Positions 1 to 7,420 of a stretch of 64,000 bases of DNA are shown piece after piece. Position 1 is the stretch's first letter. Every line of letters starts with the position of its first letter. The DNA comes from Tessaracoccus flavescens (GTDB taxonomy: Bacteria; Actinomycetota; Actinomycetes; Propionibacteriales; Propionibacteriaceae): NCBI RefSeq assembly GCF_001998865.1, contig NZ_CP019607.1, forward strand, positions 1,798,001-1,862,000, written 5' to 3'. The translations under genes were made by a program, and so were the position numbers. The notes below the pieces were generated by a model, which was given only the letters and a program-made list of their open reading frames with translations, was not told the DNA's origin and made no database searches.

Positions 1-30
1 AGTCCGGCCCCGACAATCTCGGCCGGACGG

Positions 31-100
31 GGATATCCACCCGCTCTCCACAAGTTATCCACAGGGTTGTGCACACCGGGGGATAAGTTACACACGTGTC
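31..100. other. DnaA-box-like cluster
   Basis: This non-coding stretch contains a perfect DnaA-box consensus TTATCCACA at 55-63. Near matches lie at 44-52 (CTCTCCACA) and 67-75 (TTGTGCACA), with further TTACACAC-like text around 87-94. Such clusters are known from actinobacterial oriC and from regions near replication genes. The flanking gene is not visible, so whether this is an origin, a regulatory cluster or chance cannot be decided. The rest of 100-418 shows no convincing gene apart from the dyad at 152-193. Confidence 0.45.
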
Positions 101-151
101 GTTAGGTGATCCGGTCCCCGCGGCCGGCACGCTCCTGTGTCGAGCCGCAAC

Positions 152-193
152 CTACTTTGTACAAACGGGCCTCCATATGGGTGTCCAAAGTGC
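152..193. repeat. Left copy of dyad flanking the ars module
   Basis: CTACTTTGTAC (152-162) is followed after 19 bp by TGTCCAAAGTGC (182-193), forming an imperfect inverted repeat. The same pair recurs in the same orientation at 7056-7099, just beyond the last ars gene. Two direct copies bracketing a functional module suggest recombination sites, but no dedicated recombinase lies between them. They could also be regulator-binding sites. Confidence 0.45.
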
Positions 194-418
194 GTTGCTC
201 CGCGGCTGTGTCCGGGTGCGGTTGGGGCTGGTGGCATGTCACGACGCACACCTCCTGAGGTGACCCGAGCAGGGGAACTCTGCACACGACAAGCAGCTGA
301 GGCTCTGCGAAAGGCGCGGACGCTTTTCTTTCCTGCTGGCTGGTGAGGGAGCGTGTCACGCTTCTGCGGCTGAGTGGGCCGAGGCCAAGCGGCCAGCGCG
401 ATTCGGCAGGCCAGGGTG

Positions 419-2176
419 CTAATGGGTGGCGAGTCGGTGCAGCAAGGCAGGCTCCGTGGGTTCTTCGAGGAGGAGGGGGATGGTTGCGACTCGTGTGGCA
501 AGCGTGTTGACGGTGGCGATGTGGGGTGCCTCTGCTTCGGCGCGTGCGGCGAGGAGCGGGTGCTGGGTGCCGGTCTGACTGATGGCCTGGTTGACGACCC
601 ATCCCCACGGAACAATGCCGGCTCGACGGAGGTCCGCGTCGAGGTCGGCTGCCTCCTGGACTGGGGTGGCGTCGGGTAGCGTGACGATGACGATCCGGGT
701 CAGGTCGGGGTCTTGGAGCCGCATGAGCGGAGTCACGATCCTGGCATCGGGGCCCATGCCGCGGACGATCTCGCGGTGGTACGAGCCGGTGGCGTCCATG
801 AGAAGGAGAGTGTGGCCGGTCGGTGCGGTGTCGATGACCACGAACTCTTCCTTTGCCCGAGAGACGAGGTGCGAGAACTCGCCGAACACGGCGACCTCCT
901 CGGTGCAGGGTGAGCGAAGGTCCTCAAGGAGCTGTGCCTTGCCTGCCTCATCGAGGCGCGACCCCTTTGTTGCCAGTACCCGGTCGCGGTAGGCCCGGGT
1001 TGCCTCTTCGGGGTCGATGCGTGACGTGGTTAGGTTCTCGACGGCCTCCCCCAGGGACTGGTCGAGGCGGCCGGCTGGATCCGTGGTGGAGAGATGGACC
1101 CGCTTGCCCTTGTGTGCCAGCGCGAGGGCGATCGCGGCTGCAGCGGTGGTCTTGCCCACGCCCCCCTTGCCCATGCACATGACCAGGCCGTGATCGTCTT
1201 GGGCGAGCTCGTCGACCATGTCGGCAATCGACGACGTGGTCGAGCTCGGTGCCGATGGGGCCGCGAGGGGGTTGGGCGGGGCTGAGTTGGTGACGGCCAG
1301 GAGGGCGCGGATGTTGTCGAGTCCGACGATGCCGCTTGCCCGGAGCGGGATCTGGGACGTCCCCAGTGCCCTCAGAGCGAGGGGCATGTTGCCGATGGCC
1401 TGCTGCTCTCGTGCGATGACTGCCCGCGCAAGGGCGTCGTTCCCAGCCGCCTCGTCAAGCACGGCGTTGATCACCAGCCGCTGCTCGGTGATGCCGAGGG
1501 CAGCTAGTTCCTCTGCGGTTCGGGCAGCCTCGTCCAGCGACGCCTTCTGAGCTCGCGTCACCAGAACCAGCGCAGTGGCGGCGGGGTCGCTGAGCTTGGC
1601 CAGCGTCTGCGCGTACTGGGTTCTGGTCTTGTCCAGTCCGGACATCGGCCCGAGGCATGAGGCGTCTCCCTTGCCTTCGTCGAGGAAGGCGGTCCACTCC
1701 CCGGGGAGTTGGAGCAACCGGATCGTGTGGCCGGTGGGGGCGGTGTCAAAGACGACGTGGTCGTGTTCAGCGGTTCCTTGCACGTTGGTCAGCAGGTCGG
1801 TGAACTCGTTGAACGAGGCGATCTCGGTGGTGCAGGACCCCGAGAGTTGTTCGGTGATGCTGGCGAGTTCGGCCTCGGGAAGAAGCCCGCGGACCGGGCC
1901 GATGATCTTCTCGCGGTAGGCCTCGGCCGCCGCCTCCGGATCGATCTCGATTGCCGAGAGGCGATCCACCGCGGCGATCCTGGTGATCTGGTTGCCGATG
2001 GTCTGGTCCAGAACCTGGGCGACGTTGGACGCCGGATCGGTCGAGACAAGCAGTACCCTACGGCCGGAGTCGGCGAGGTTGACTGCAGTCGCGCAGGCGA
2101 TCGAGGTCTTCCCGACCCCGCCCTTGCCGGTGAAGAACACGTACCGCGGAAGATCGCTCATGAAGGAGTAGCTCAT
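419..2176 (-). CDS. arsA: Arsenite-transporting ATPase ArsA
   Basis: A 585-residue ArsA with the duplicated architecture of the family. P-loops GKGGVGKT lie at residues 17-24 and near 335, and each half has a DTAPTGHT switch. The arsenite-binding cysteine contexts SGSCTTEIA, DASCLGPM and SPCTEEVA are all present, so both halves look functional. ArsA normally energises the ArsB arsenite channel and receives As(III) from ArsD. It starts 3 bp after the stop of the upstream ArsD fusion, so the two are co-translated. An alternative in-frame ATG lies at 2161. No pump gene is visible nearby, so its membrane partner must be elsewhere or lost. Confidence 0.95.
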   Translation of the reverse strand: MSYSFMSDLPRYVFFTGKGGVGKTSIACATAVNLADSGRRVLLVSTDPASNVAQVLDQTIGNQITRIAAVDRLSAIEIDPEAAAEAYREKIIGPVRGLLPEAELASITEQLSGSCTTEIASFNEFTDLLTNVQGTAEHDHVVFDTAPTGHTIRLLQLPGEWTAFLDEGKGDASCLGPMSGLDKTRTQYAQTLAKLSDPAATALVLVTRAQKASLDEAARTAEELAALGITEQRLVINAVLDEAAGNDALARAVIAREQQAIGNMPLALRALGTSQIPLRASGIVGLDNIRALLAVTNSAPPNPLAAPSAPSSTTSSIADMVDELAQDDHGLVMCMGKGGVGKTTAAAAIALALAHKGKRVHLSTTDPAGRLDQSLGEAVENLTTSRIDPEEATRAYRDRVLATKGSRLDEAGKAQLLEDLRSPCTEEVAVFGEFSHLVSRAKEEFVVIDTAPTGHTLLLMDATGSYHREIVRGMGPDARIVTPLMRLQDPDLTRIVIVTLPDATPVQEAADLDADLRRAGIVPWGWVVNQAISQTGTQHPLLAARAEAEAPHIATVNTLATRVATIPLLLEEPTEPALLHRLATH

Positions 2177-2179
2177 TGC

Positions 2180-3028
2180 TCAGCAGCACCCCGTCGCGGC
2201 CGAGGTGGGAGTGCAGCGTGCGGTCTGCTGTGGAGCTACTGGCTCCGGACAGCACCCTGCTGCCTCGGTTCCTTCGCAACAAGAGTTGTCAGCCGCGAAG
2301 CCGAGGTCGTCAGCAAGACCCGCGAGCCTGCGAAGCTCGTCTCGATCGGGGTAGCGACCTGTTGCGACGGTCACCTGATCGACTAGGACCAACGGCAGAC
2401 CCGCTGAGCCGGCAACGCGGAGGAAGTCGGAGGCGACTGGGTTCTCCGCAAAGGCGGTCGGGTTGTTGGCCAAGTTATGGCGGGCGATGTCGACGCCTTG
2501 TGCCTTGAGGTAGTCAAGGTCGGCTGTGAACGTCACCAGAGCCTCGTCCACGTCTGTGCCACACACCCCGGTGTTGCAGCACAGCGCTGGCTCGAACACT
2601 CGAATCTGAGGAGTTGCCGGGCCGAGGAGTTCGTCATGCAACGTCTCCACCCTGGCCGCGATGTCCGCTACGACCAGCCGCATCCGCTCCATCCCTTCGA
2701 TGCCACGCTGCGACGGCTCGTCGGTGATCCATGTCTCGATCCGGCCACGCATACCCGCCACCGGCTCCACCACTGCCTCCGCGCCGAGCACCACGACCCG
2801 ATCCACGCCCGCGACCTCCTCGGCGTTGATCAGGCGGGGCATCTCGCCTGCCATCGAGGCACCCCGTTCCGCCACCGCCATGGCAGCCTCCTCGTTAAGC
2901 GCCGAACCAGGCTTGGTGCCTGCCGAAGACACGCTCACGCCCCCCAGTTTCCGCATCAACGCTGCCGCGATCTGGGATTTTCCACCGTTCTTCACGCAGA
3001 CGAACAGCACCGACGGCTGACCACTCAT
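2180..3028 (-). CDS. arsD: LMW-phosphatase-like domain fused to ArsD metallochaperone
   Basis: Residues 1 to about 125 resemble low-molecular-weight protein tyrosine phosphatases of the arsenate reductase type. Residues about 135-250 are ArsD, with FEPALCCNTGVCG carrying the Cys-Cys and Cys that hand As(III) to ArsA, plus vicinal Cys pairs at the C terminus. The phosphatase signature reads C11-VKNGG-K17-S, so the invariant arginine of C-x5-R is lysine. The domain may therefore bind oxyanion poorly or serve another role. The start at 3028 has GGAGG in the leader; an upstream ATG at 3040 is possible. It is transcribed divergently from arsR across two operator-like dyads. Confidence 0.85.
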   Translation of the reverse strand: MSGQPSVLFVCVKNGGKSQIAAALMRKLGGVSVSSAGTKPGSALNEEAAMAVAERGASMAGEMPRLINAEEVAGVDRVVVLGAEAVVEPVAGMRGRIETWITDEPSQRGIEGMERMRLVVADIAARVETLHDELLGPATPQIRVFEPALCCNTGVCGTDVDEALVTFTADLDYLKAQGVDIARHNLANNPTAFAENPVASDFLRVAGSAGLPLVLVDQVTVATGRYPDRDELRRLAGLADDLGFAADNSCCEGTEAAGCCPEPVAPQQTARCTPTSAATGCC

Positions 3029-3040
3029 CACAACCTCCAT

Positions 3041-3060
3041 GTATTGAAGCTCATCAATAC
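3041..3060. promoter_or_regulatory. ArsR-type operator 1
   Basis: GTATTGAAGCTCATCAATAC is a perfect 7-6-7 inverted repeat with ATTGA/TCAAT half sites, the usual shape of SmtB/ArsR operators. It lies 12 bp upstream of the arsD-fusion start, in the divergent intergenic region. Confidence 0.75.
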
Positions 3061-3076
3061 GAGAAGCAAACCGGAC

Positions 3077-3096
3077 ATATCGAGAGATGTCAATAT
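3077..3096. promoter_or_regulatory. ArsR-type operator 2
   Basis: ATATCGAGAGATGTCAATAT is a 7-6-7 inverted repeat with one mismatch and half sites like operator 1. It ends 16 bp before the arsR start, so it probably controls arsR itself. Together the two sites would repress both divergent units. Confidence 0.65.
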
Positions 3097-3112
3097 GGCT
3101 TACCATGGGGGC

Positions 3113-3484
3113 ATGGTGACCACCGAGCAACTTCGCGAAGAGCCCGCACACTGCTGTCCGGATAACGGTGAGACGCTCCTTGACGGCGATAATGCGGCTG
3201 TGCTTGCGGACGTCTTCAAGGCGCTCGCCGACCCTACGCGGGTGCGCCTGCTGCGCTACCTGGCCGACTCGGCGAATGGGACCGTCTGCGCCTGCCACCT
3301 GCCGGACGCCCTGGGGATCACCCAGCCCACGCTCTCCTTCCATATGCGCAAACTCCATGACGCCGGCCTGGTTGAGCGCGAGCAGCGCGGACGCTGGGCC
3401 CACTGGTCGGTCAATGCGGCCGCGCTGGATCCGATCCGCTCTTTCTTGCGACTGGAGACTCCTACTGGATCTACATGCTGTTGA
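3113..3484 (+). CDS. arsR: ArsR/SmtB-family arsenic repressor
   Basis: A 123-residue winged-helix repressor. The HTH follows ADPTRVRLLRYLAD, and a CxC pair (VCACHL) lies at the third helix, as in As(III)-sensing ArsR. Extra Cys pairs sit at residues 14-15 and at the extreme C terminus. Binding of As(III) or Sb(III) should release the operators at 3041 and 3077. I chose the ATG at 3113; an in-frame upstream ATG (3094) would overlap operator 2. It is followed after 62 bp by the ArsR-arsenate reductase fusion. Confidence 0.92.
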   Translation: MVTTEQLREEPAHCCPDNGETLLDGDNAAVLADVFKALADPTRVRLLRYLADSANGTVCACHLPDALGITQPTLSFHMRKLHDAGLVEREQRGRWAHWSVNAAALDPIRSFLRLETPTGSTCC

Positions 3485-3546
3485 CCCTTTCGGTACGCAG
3501 GTAGTTCAGTCAAGATTGAATCAAATCTGGCTAAAGGGAGATTACG

Positions 3547-4206
3547 ATGGAGCTGGAACAGCGTGCGGAACTCTATGCGGCCCTCGGGGATGTCACCCGA
3601 CTGAGACTGCTCGACGCCTTGGCGTGCGGCGACCTCACCCCGCGGGCCCTGGGGGAGGAACTGTCCCTGCCAGGCAATCTGCTCACCCACCACTTGGGCG
3701 TCCTCGAGGCCGCAGGGCTGATCCACCGTCGACGCTCAGATGCGGATCGCAGAAGCAGCTACATCCAGTTGGCCGACCGTGCCCGCCCGATGCTGTCGCC
3801 TCGCCTCCCAAGCCAACCTCCGCCGCGTGTGGCCTTCATCTGCACCCACAACTCGGCCAGATCGCAACTGGCCGCGGCCTTGTGGCGGCGGGCCAGCAAC
3901 ATCCCGTCCGTCTCCGCAGGAACCGAGCCGGCGACACGCGTGCATCCGGGAGCCATCCTGGCGGGGCGACGCGCAGGGGTGGATATCAGCGCTGCCACTC
4001 CCCAGTCGCTCGACGGCGTGCTGAGTAAGGAAGACCTGGTCGTGAGCGTCTGCGACAACGCAGGCCGGCAGCTCCCGGTTGACCACGTGCACTGGTCGCT
4101 ACCTGACCCGGTGGCGGTCAACACCCGTGCAGCATTCGACGAGACTTGCGCCGAGCTCAACCAGCGAGTTCACGCCCTCGCCGACATCATCCAAGGAGAA
4201 CCATGA
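3547..4206 (+). CDS. ArsR-type HTH fused to arsenate reductase
   Basis: 219 residues. Residues 1-85 are an ArsR-like winged helix (ELYAALGDVTRLRLLDAL, LTHHLGVLEAAGLI) without the CxC sensor motif. Residues 92-215 are a low-molecular-weight-phosphatase arsenate reductase with an intact C99-THNSA-R105-S loop and a LPDP acid loop near residue 180. It should reduce arsenate to arsenite using a thiol or mycoredoxin partner, and may link reduction to regulation. Such fusions are known in actinobacteria. GGGAG precedes the ATG, and AT-rich ATTGAATCAAAT text at 3517-3528 may be another operator. The stop overlaps the next gene by 4 bp. Confidence 0.88.
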   Translation: MELEQRAELYAALGDVTRLRLLDALACGDLTPRALGEELSLPGNLLTHHLGVLEAAGLIHRRRSDADRRSSYIQLADRARPMLSPRLPSQPPPRVAFICTHNSARSQLAAALWRRASNIPSVSAGTEPATRVHPGAILAGRRAGVDISAATPQSLDGVLSKEDLVVSVCDNAGRQLPVDHVHWSLPDPVAVNTRAAFDETCAELNQRVHALADIIQGEP

Positions 4207-4335
4207 CCACCACCGAAGAACGCACCTGGGAGTCCCTCTGGCTCGACGAACGCCGCGCCCTCACCAACGCGGCCGAGCGCCTCGCGGCAGAGTTCGAACC
4301 ACGTTCGGCCGCGAAACCATCGAACGCTTCCTCGC
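4203..4335 (+). pseudogene. arsC: 5' fragment of a third arsenate reductase gene
   Basis: Starts at ATG 4203 inside the stop of the preceding gene. It encodes the helical N-terminal extension of a stand-alone actinobacterial arsenate reductase (TWESLWLDERRALTNAA). The reading frame is lost near 4304-4305. Restoring one T gives FEPRFGRETIERFLA, which joins in frame with the fragment after the IS21 element (ERFLA-SSYDQLA). The gene therefore carries a 1-nt deletion and an insertion at 4335/4336. The deletion could be a sequencing error; the insertion cannot. Confidence 0.85.
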
Positions 4336-4405
4336 TGTCGATGCCGCATGAATACTGACCCCCAGGTGCCGAGCGAAAGTTGACCCCCTCGGTCAGAGTG
4401 AGGGA

Positions 4406-5659
4406 GTGATCAGCGTGGAGGATTGGGCCGAGATCAGACGGCTCCACAAGTCGGAGAAGATGGCGATCAAGGCGATCGCCCGCCAGTTGGGGGTGGCGCG
4501 GAACACGGTGCGGGCGGCGCTAGCATCGGATGGTCCCCCGAAGTATGAACGAGCTCCTGCGGGGTCGGTGGTGGATGCGTTCGAGCCACAGATCCGGGCG
4601 TTGCTGTCGAGGACGCCGACGATGCCGGCCACGGTGATCGCGGAGCGGATCGGGTGGACGCGGTCGGCATCGGTGCTGCGGGGCAAGGTCGCCGAGCTGC
4701 GGCCGTTGTTCGCGCCGCCGGACCCGGCCGACCGGACCGAGTACCAGCCTGGGGAGATCGTGCAGTGTGATCTGTGGTTCCCGCCCAGGATCGTGCGGGT
4801 CGCGCCAGATGTGTGGATGGCGCCGCCGGTGCTGACCATGGTGGCGGCGTGGTCGGGGTTCATCGCCGCGGTGCTGCTGCCGTCTCGGACCACGGGGGAT
4901 CTGCTGGCGGGGATGTGGCAGCTTCTGTCTGGCAGCTTCGGTGGAGTGCCGAAGACGCTGGTGTGGGACAACGAGTCCGGTATCGGTCAGCATCGCCGCC
5001 TGACGGTGGCTGCGCGGGCGTTCGCTGGGACGTTGGGGACCCGCATCTTCCAGACCAGGCCCCGGGATCCGGAGGCCAAGGGGGTGGTGGAACGGGCCAA
5101 CGGGTATCTGCAGACGTCGTTCCTCCCGGGTCGGGAGTTCGGGTCCCCGTCCGAGTTCAACACCCAACTCGCGGCTTGGCTGCCGCGGGCGAACCAGCGG
5201 CTGCTGCGCCGCACCGGCGCTGCTCCCGCGGCACGGTTGGCAGCCGAAGTGGCGGCGATGACCGCGCTGCCACCAGTGCCGCCTGCGGTCGGGTTCACCG
5301 ACCGGATCAGGTTGGGGCGGGACTACTACGTGCGGGTGATGGGCAACGACTACTCCGTGGACCCGGCCGCCATCGGACGCTTCGTCGACATCACCTGCGA
5401 TCTGGAGCACGTCACGGTCAGCTGCGCCGGGACCGTGGTGGCCGAGCATGGGCGGTGCTGGGACCTTCGGCGCACGATCACCGACCCAGCCCATGTCGCG
5501 GCCGCCAAGCAGCTGCGCGCAGCCTTCCAGTCCCGCAACACCCCGACCACCGGGAGGGTGGAGCCAAGCCATCAGGTCGGGATGCGGTCGCTGAGTGACT
5601 ACGACGCACTGTTCAACCTGAACACTGCCACCGCGCTGTCGGTGAAGGAGGTGGCGTGA
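4406..5659 (+). CDS. istA: IS21 transposase IstA
   Basis: A 417-residue DDE transposase with an N-terminal helix-turn-helix (AIKAIARQLGVARNTVRAAL). The RNase-H core has QCDLWF (first Asp), LVWDNESGIG (second Asp) and EAKGVVERAN (Glu). The GTG start follows GAGGGAG. The stop overlaps istB, the usual coupled arrangement. It appears intact, so the element may be active. Confidence 0.93.
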   Translation: MISVEDWAEIRRLHKSEKMAIKAIARQLGVARNTVRAALASDGPPKYERAPAGSVVDAFEPQIRALLSRTPTMPATVIAERIGWTRSASVLRGKVAELRPLFAPPDPADRTEYQPGEIVQCDLWFPPRIVRVAPDVWMAPPVLTMVAAWSGFIAAVLLPSRTTGDLLAGMWQLLSGSFGGVPKTLVWDNESGIGQHRRLTVAARAFAGTLGTRIFQTRPRDPEAKGVVERANGYLQTSFLPGREFGSPSEFNTQLAAWLPRANQRLLRRTGAAPAARLAAEVAAMTALPPVPPAVGFTDRIRLGRDYYVRVMGNDYSVDPAAIGRFVDITCDLEHVTVSCAGTVVAEHGRCWDLRRTITDPAHVAAAKQLRAAFQSRNTPTTGRVEPSHQVGMRSLSDYDALFNLNTATALSVKEVA

Positions 5660-6429
5660 TGACCACCGGCAAGGACGTCGCAGCCGAGATCGCGTTCCTG
5701 GCCCGGGAGTTGAAGACCCCGGTGATCACTGAGACCTTCACCTCCCTGGGTGACCAGGCACGGGAGGCCGGCTGGTCCCACGAGGAATACCTCGCCGCGG
5801 TCCTGGGCCGGCAGGTCGCCTCCCGCACCGCCAACGGCACCAGGATGAGGATTTCGGCAGCCCACTTCCCACAGGTCAAGACCATGCAGGACTTCGTCTT
5901 CGACCACATCCCCGCCACCACCCGCGACGTGGTCGCGCACCTGGCAACTGGCACCTTCATCGCGAAACGGGAGAACGTGGTCCTGCTGGGACCACCCGGG
6001 ACCGGCAAAACCCACCTGGCGATCGCATTGGGCATCAAGGCCGCCGAAGCGTCCTACCCGGTGTTGTTCGACTCCGCGACCGGCTGGATCCACCGGCTGG
6101 CCCAAGCCCATGCCAAGGGCGGTCTCGAGCGAGAACTACGACGGCTGAACCGCTATCGACTGCTCATCATCGACGAAGTCGGATACCTGCCCCTGGACGC
6201 CGCCGCAGCAGCGTTGTTCTTCCAACTCGTCGCCTCCCGCTACGAGACCGGCTCGATCATCGTGACCTCGAACCTGCCCTTCAGCCGCTGGGGCGAGACC
6301 CTCGGCGACGACGTCGTCGCAGCCGCCACCATCGACCGGCTCGTCCACCACGCCCACGTCATCGGCCTGGACGGCGACTCCTACCGAACCCGCGCACACC
6401 GCGACACCATCAACCAGCAAACCAAGTAG
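5656..6429 (+). CDS. istB: IS21 helper ATPase IstB
   Basis: A 257-residue DnaC-like AAA+ ATPase with Walker A GPPGTGKTH (about residue 115), Walker B LLIIDEVGYLP and sensor SIIVTSNLPFSRW. In IS21 elements it regulates and targets IstA. The GTG at 5656 and the ATG at 5659 are both possible starts, with GAAGGAGGTG upstream overlapping the end of istA. No damage was seen. Confidence 0.93.
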   Translation: MMTTGKDVAAEIAFLARELKTPVITETFTSLGDQAREAGWSHEEYLAAVLGRQVASRTANGTRMRISAAHFPQVKTMQDFVFDHIPATTRDVVAHLATGTFIAKRENVVLLGPPGTGKTHLAIALGIKAAEASYPVLFDSATGWIHRLAQAHAKGGLERELRRLNRYRLLIIDEVGYLPLDAAAAALFFQLVASRYETGSIIVTSNLPFSRWGETLGDDVVAAATIDRLVHHAHVIGLDGDSYRTRAHRDTINQQTK

Positions 6430-6500
6430 CCAACCAACAAGAAACCCACCGAGAGGGGTCAATTTTCAATCAGCACAGGGGGGTCAGATTTGGCCCGGCG

Positions 6501-7025
6501 TTGACACTCGCAAGCTCCTACGATCAACTCGCAGCAACGGCAAAGGTCGTGCACTTCCTCCCCCTGCTCGCCGAGCGCTTCGCGCGGCAGCGACTCCAAG
6601 CGGTCGCCCGGCTCGACGATCACCACAACGACGGCAAAGCCGTCGTGCTGTTCCTCTGCACCCACAATGCCGGCCGTTCCCAGATGGCGCTCGGGTTCTT
6701 CGAAGCACTTGCAGGCGACACCGCCATCGCCTGGTCTGGGGGCTCCACACCGGCAGACAGCATCAACCCGATCGCCATCGGGGCAATGCAGGAGCGGGGG
6801 GTCGACATTTCGCGGGAGTTCCCCAAGCCCTGGACTGACGAGACGGTCAGGGCCGCTGACGTCGTCATCATCATGGGGTGTGGCGACGCCTGCCCAGTCT
6901 TCCCCGGAAAGCGCTACGAGAACTGGAACGTCGATGATCCCCATGCGATGAGCATCGACACCGTTCGACGCATCCGCGACGACATCGAACGCAGAGTCCG
7001 CACTCTCATTGCCGAGTTGGACTGA
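6501..7025 (+). pseudogene. arsC: 3' fragment of the third arsenate reductase, possibly still translated
   Basis: The fragment resumes at SSYDQLAATAKVVHFLPLLAERFARQRL and contains a complete phosphatase-fold reductase domain with C-THNAG-R-S, PWTDETVRAADVVIIMGCGD and a DDPHAM acid loop. A TTG at 6501, donated by the IS21 end, is in frame, so a 174-residue protein lacking the N-terminal helices could be made. The same bases read TTGACA, a -35 consensus, but no good -10 lies at the right distance. Expression is therefore unproven. Confidence 0.75.
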
Positions 7026-7055
7026 TCGCAGCCACCGGGCCGCTCGGCAGGGCGG

Positions 7056-7099
7056 CTACTTTGTACGCCGCCGCAACGGGGCGGATCTGTACAAAGTGC
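7056..7099. repeat. Right copy of dyad flanking the ars module
   Basis: CTACTTTGTAC (7056-7066) and TGTACAAAGTGC (7088-7099) form an inverted repeat with a 21-bp centre. Nine bases in each arm (ACTTTGTAC / GTACAAAGT) pair perfectly. The 11-bp left arm is identical to, and in the same orientation as, the copy at 152. It begins 30 bp after the last ars reading frame. The remaining sequence to 7189 holds no gene. Confidence 0.45.
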
Positions 7100-7195
7100 T
7101 GAGCGTGAGGCTGCACAAACTAGGTCGCGACTCGACATCGCGAGGCCCACTCTCGGCTGGTCGTGGTGACTGTTGCAGCCCTGTTAAGAGGCTCT

Positions 7196-7252
7196 TCACA
7201 ATGCAGGGTGTAGGTGGGGTTTGAATCCTCCGGTTTCGAGGAGGCTTCTGGC
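7196..7252 (-). pseudogene. 3' end of the split ISL3 transposase
   Basis: On the minus strand this reads ARSLLETGGFKPHLHPAL followed by a stop inside the terminal repeat. It is the expected C terminus of the ISL3 transposase whose main body lies at 10397-11653. The two pieces join at HYTA/RSLL once the intervening RIT insertion is removed. Confidence 0.88.
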
Positions 7253-7272
7253 TATGGTATGTCGACCTCGGG

Positions 7273-7340
7273 GTTATGTTGACCGACGTCGTGGGGTGCC
7301 TGTTCCAGTGCGGGTTGGGGCCTGATCCGGTCAACATAAC
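7273..7340. repeat. RIT left-end dyad
   Basis: GTTATGTTGACC (7273-7284) and GGTCAACATAAC (7329-7340) are perfect inverted 12-mers 44 bp apart. The same pair forms the right end of the RIT element. This is the likely recombinase binding region. Confidence 0.8.
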
Positions 7341-7420
7341 GATGAATGCTCGGGTCGGGGTTCGCTTGATCTGACCGGGCGATCGTTGGGATCGCCTGGC
7401 TTCGGGTCAGGAGGACCAAG

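Larger units (their letters stand above)
4336..6506 (+). mobile_element. IS21-family insertion sequence
   Basis: A 2171-bp element with related ends: TGTCGATGCCG at the left and TGTCAACGCCG on the opposite strand at the right. Each is followed by repeats of CTGACCCCC and TTGACCCC. The 5-bp target duplication CTCGC lies at 4331-4335 and 6507-6511. It contains overlapping istA and istB and interrupts the third arsenate reductase. Removing the element and one CTCGC restores a continuous reading frame across the junction, so both ends are fixed. Confidence 0.95.

Noticed and set aside
3094..3112. Upstream arsR start (MAYHGG...)
   Set aside because: It overlaps the operator dyad and has no ribosome site; ATG 3113 fits the family length.
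6501..6529. Hybrid promoter at the IS21 right end (TTGACA)
   Set aside because: The hexamer is perfect, but the sequence 16-18 bp downstream (TCAACT region) is a poor -10, so it was not listed as a promoter.
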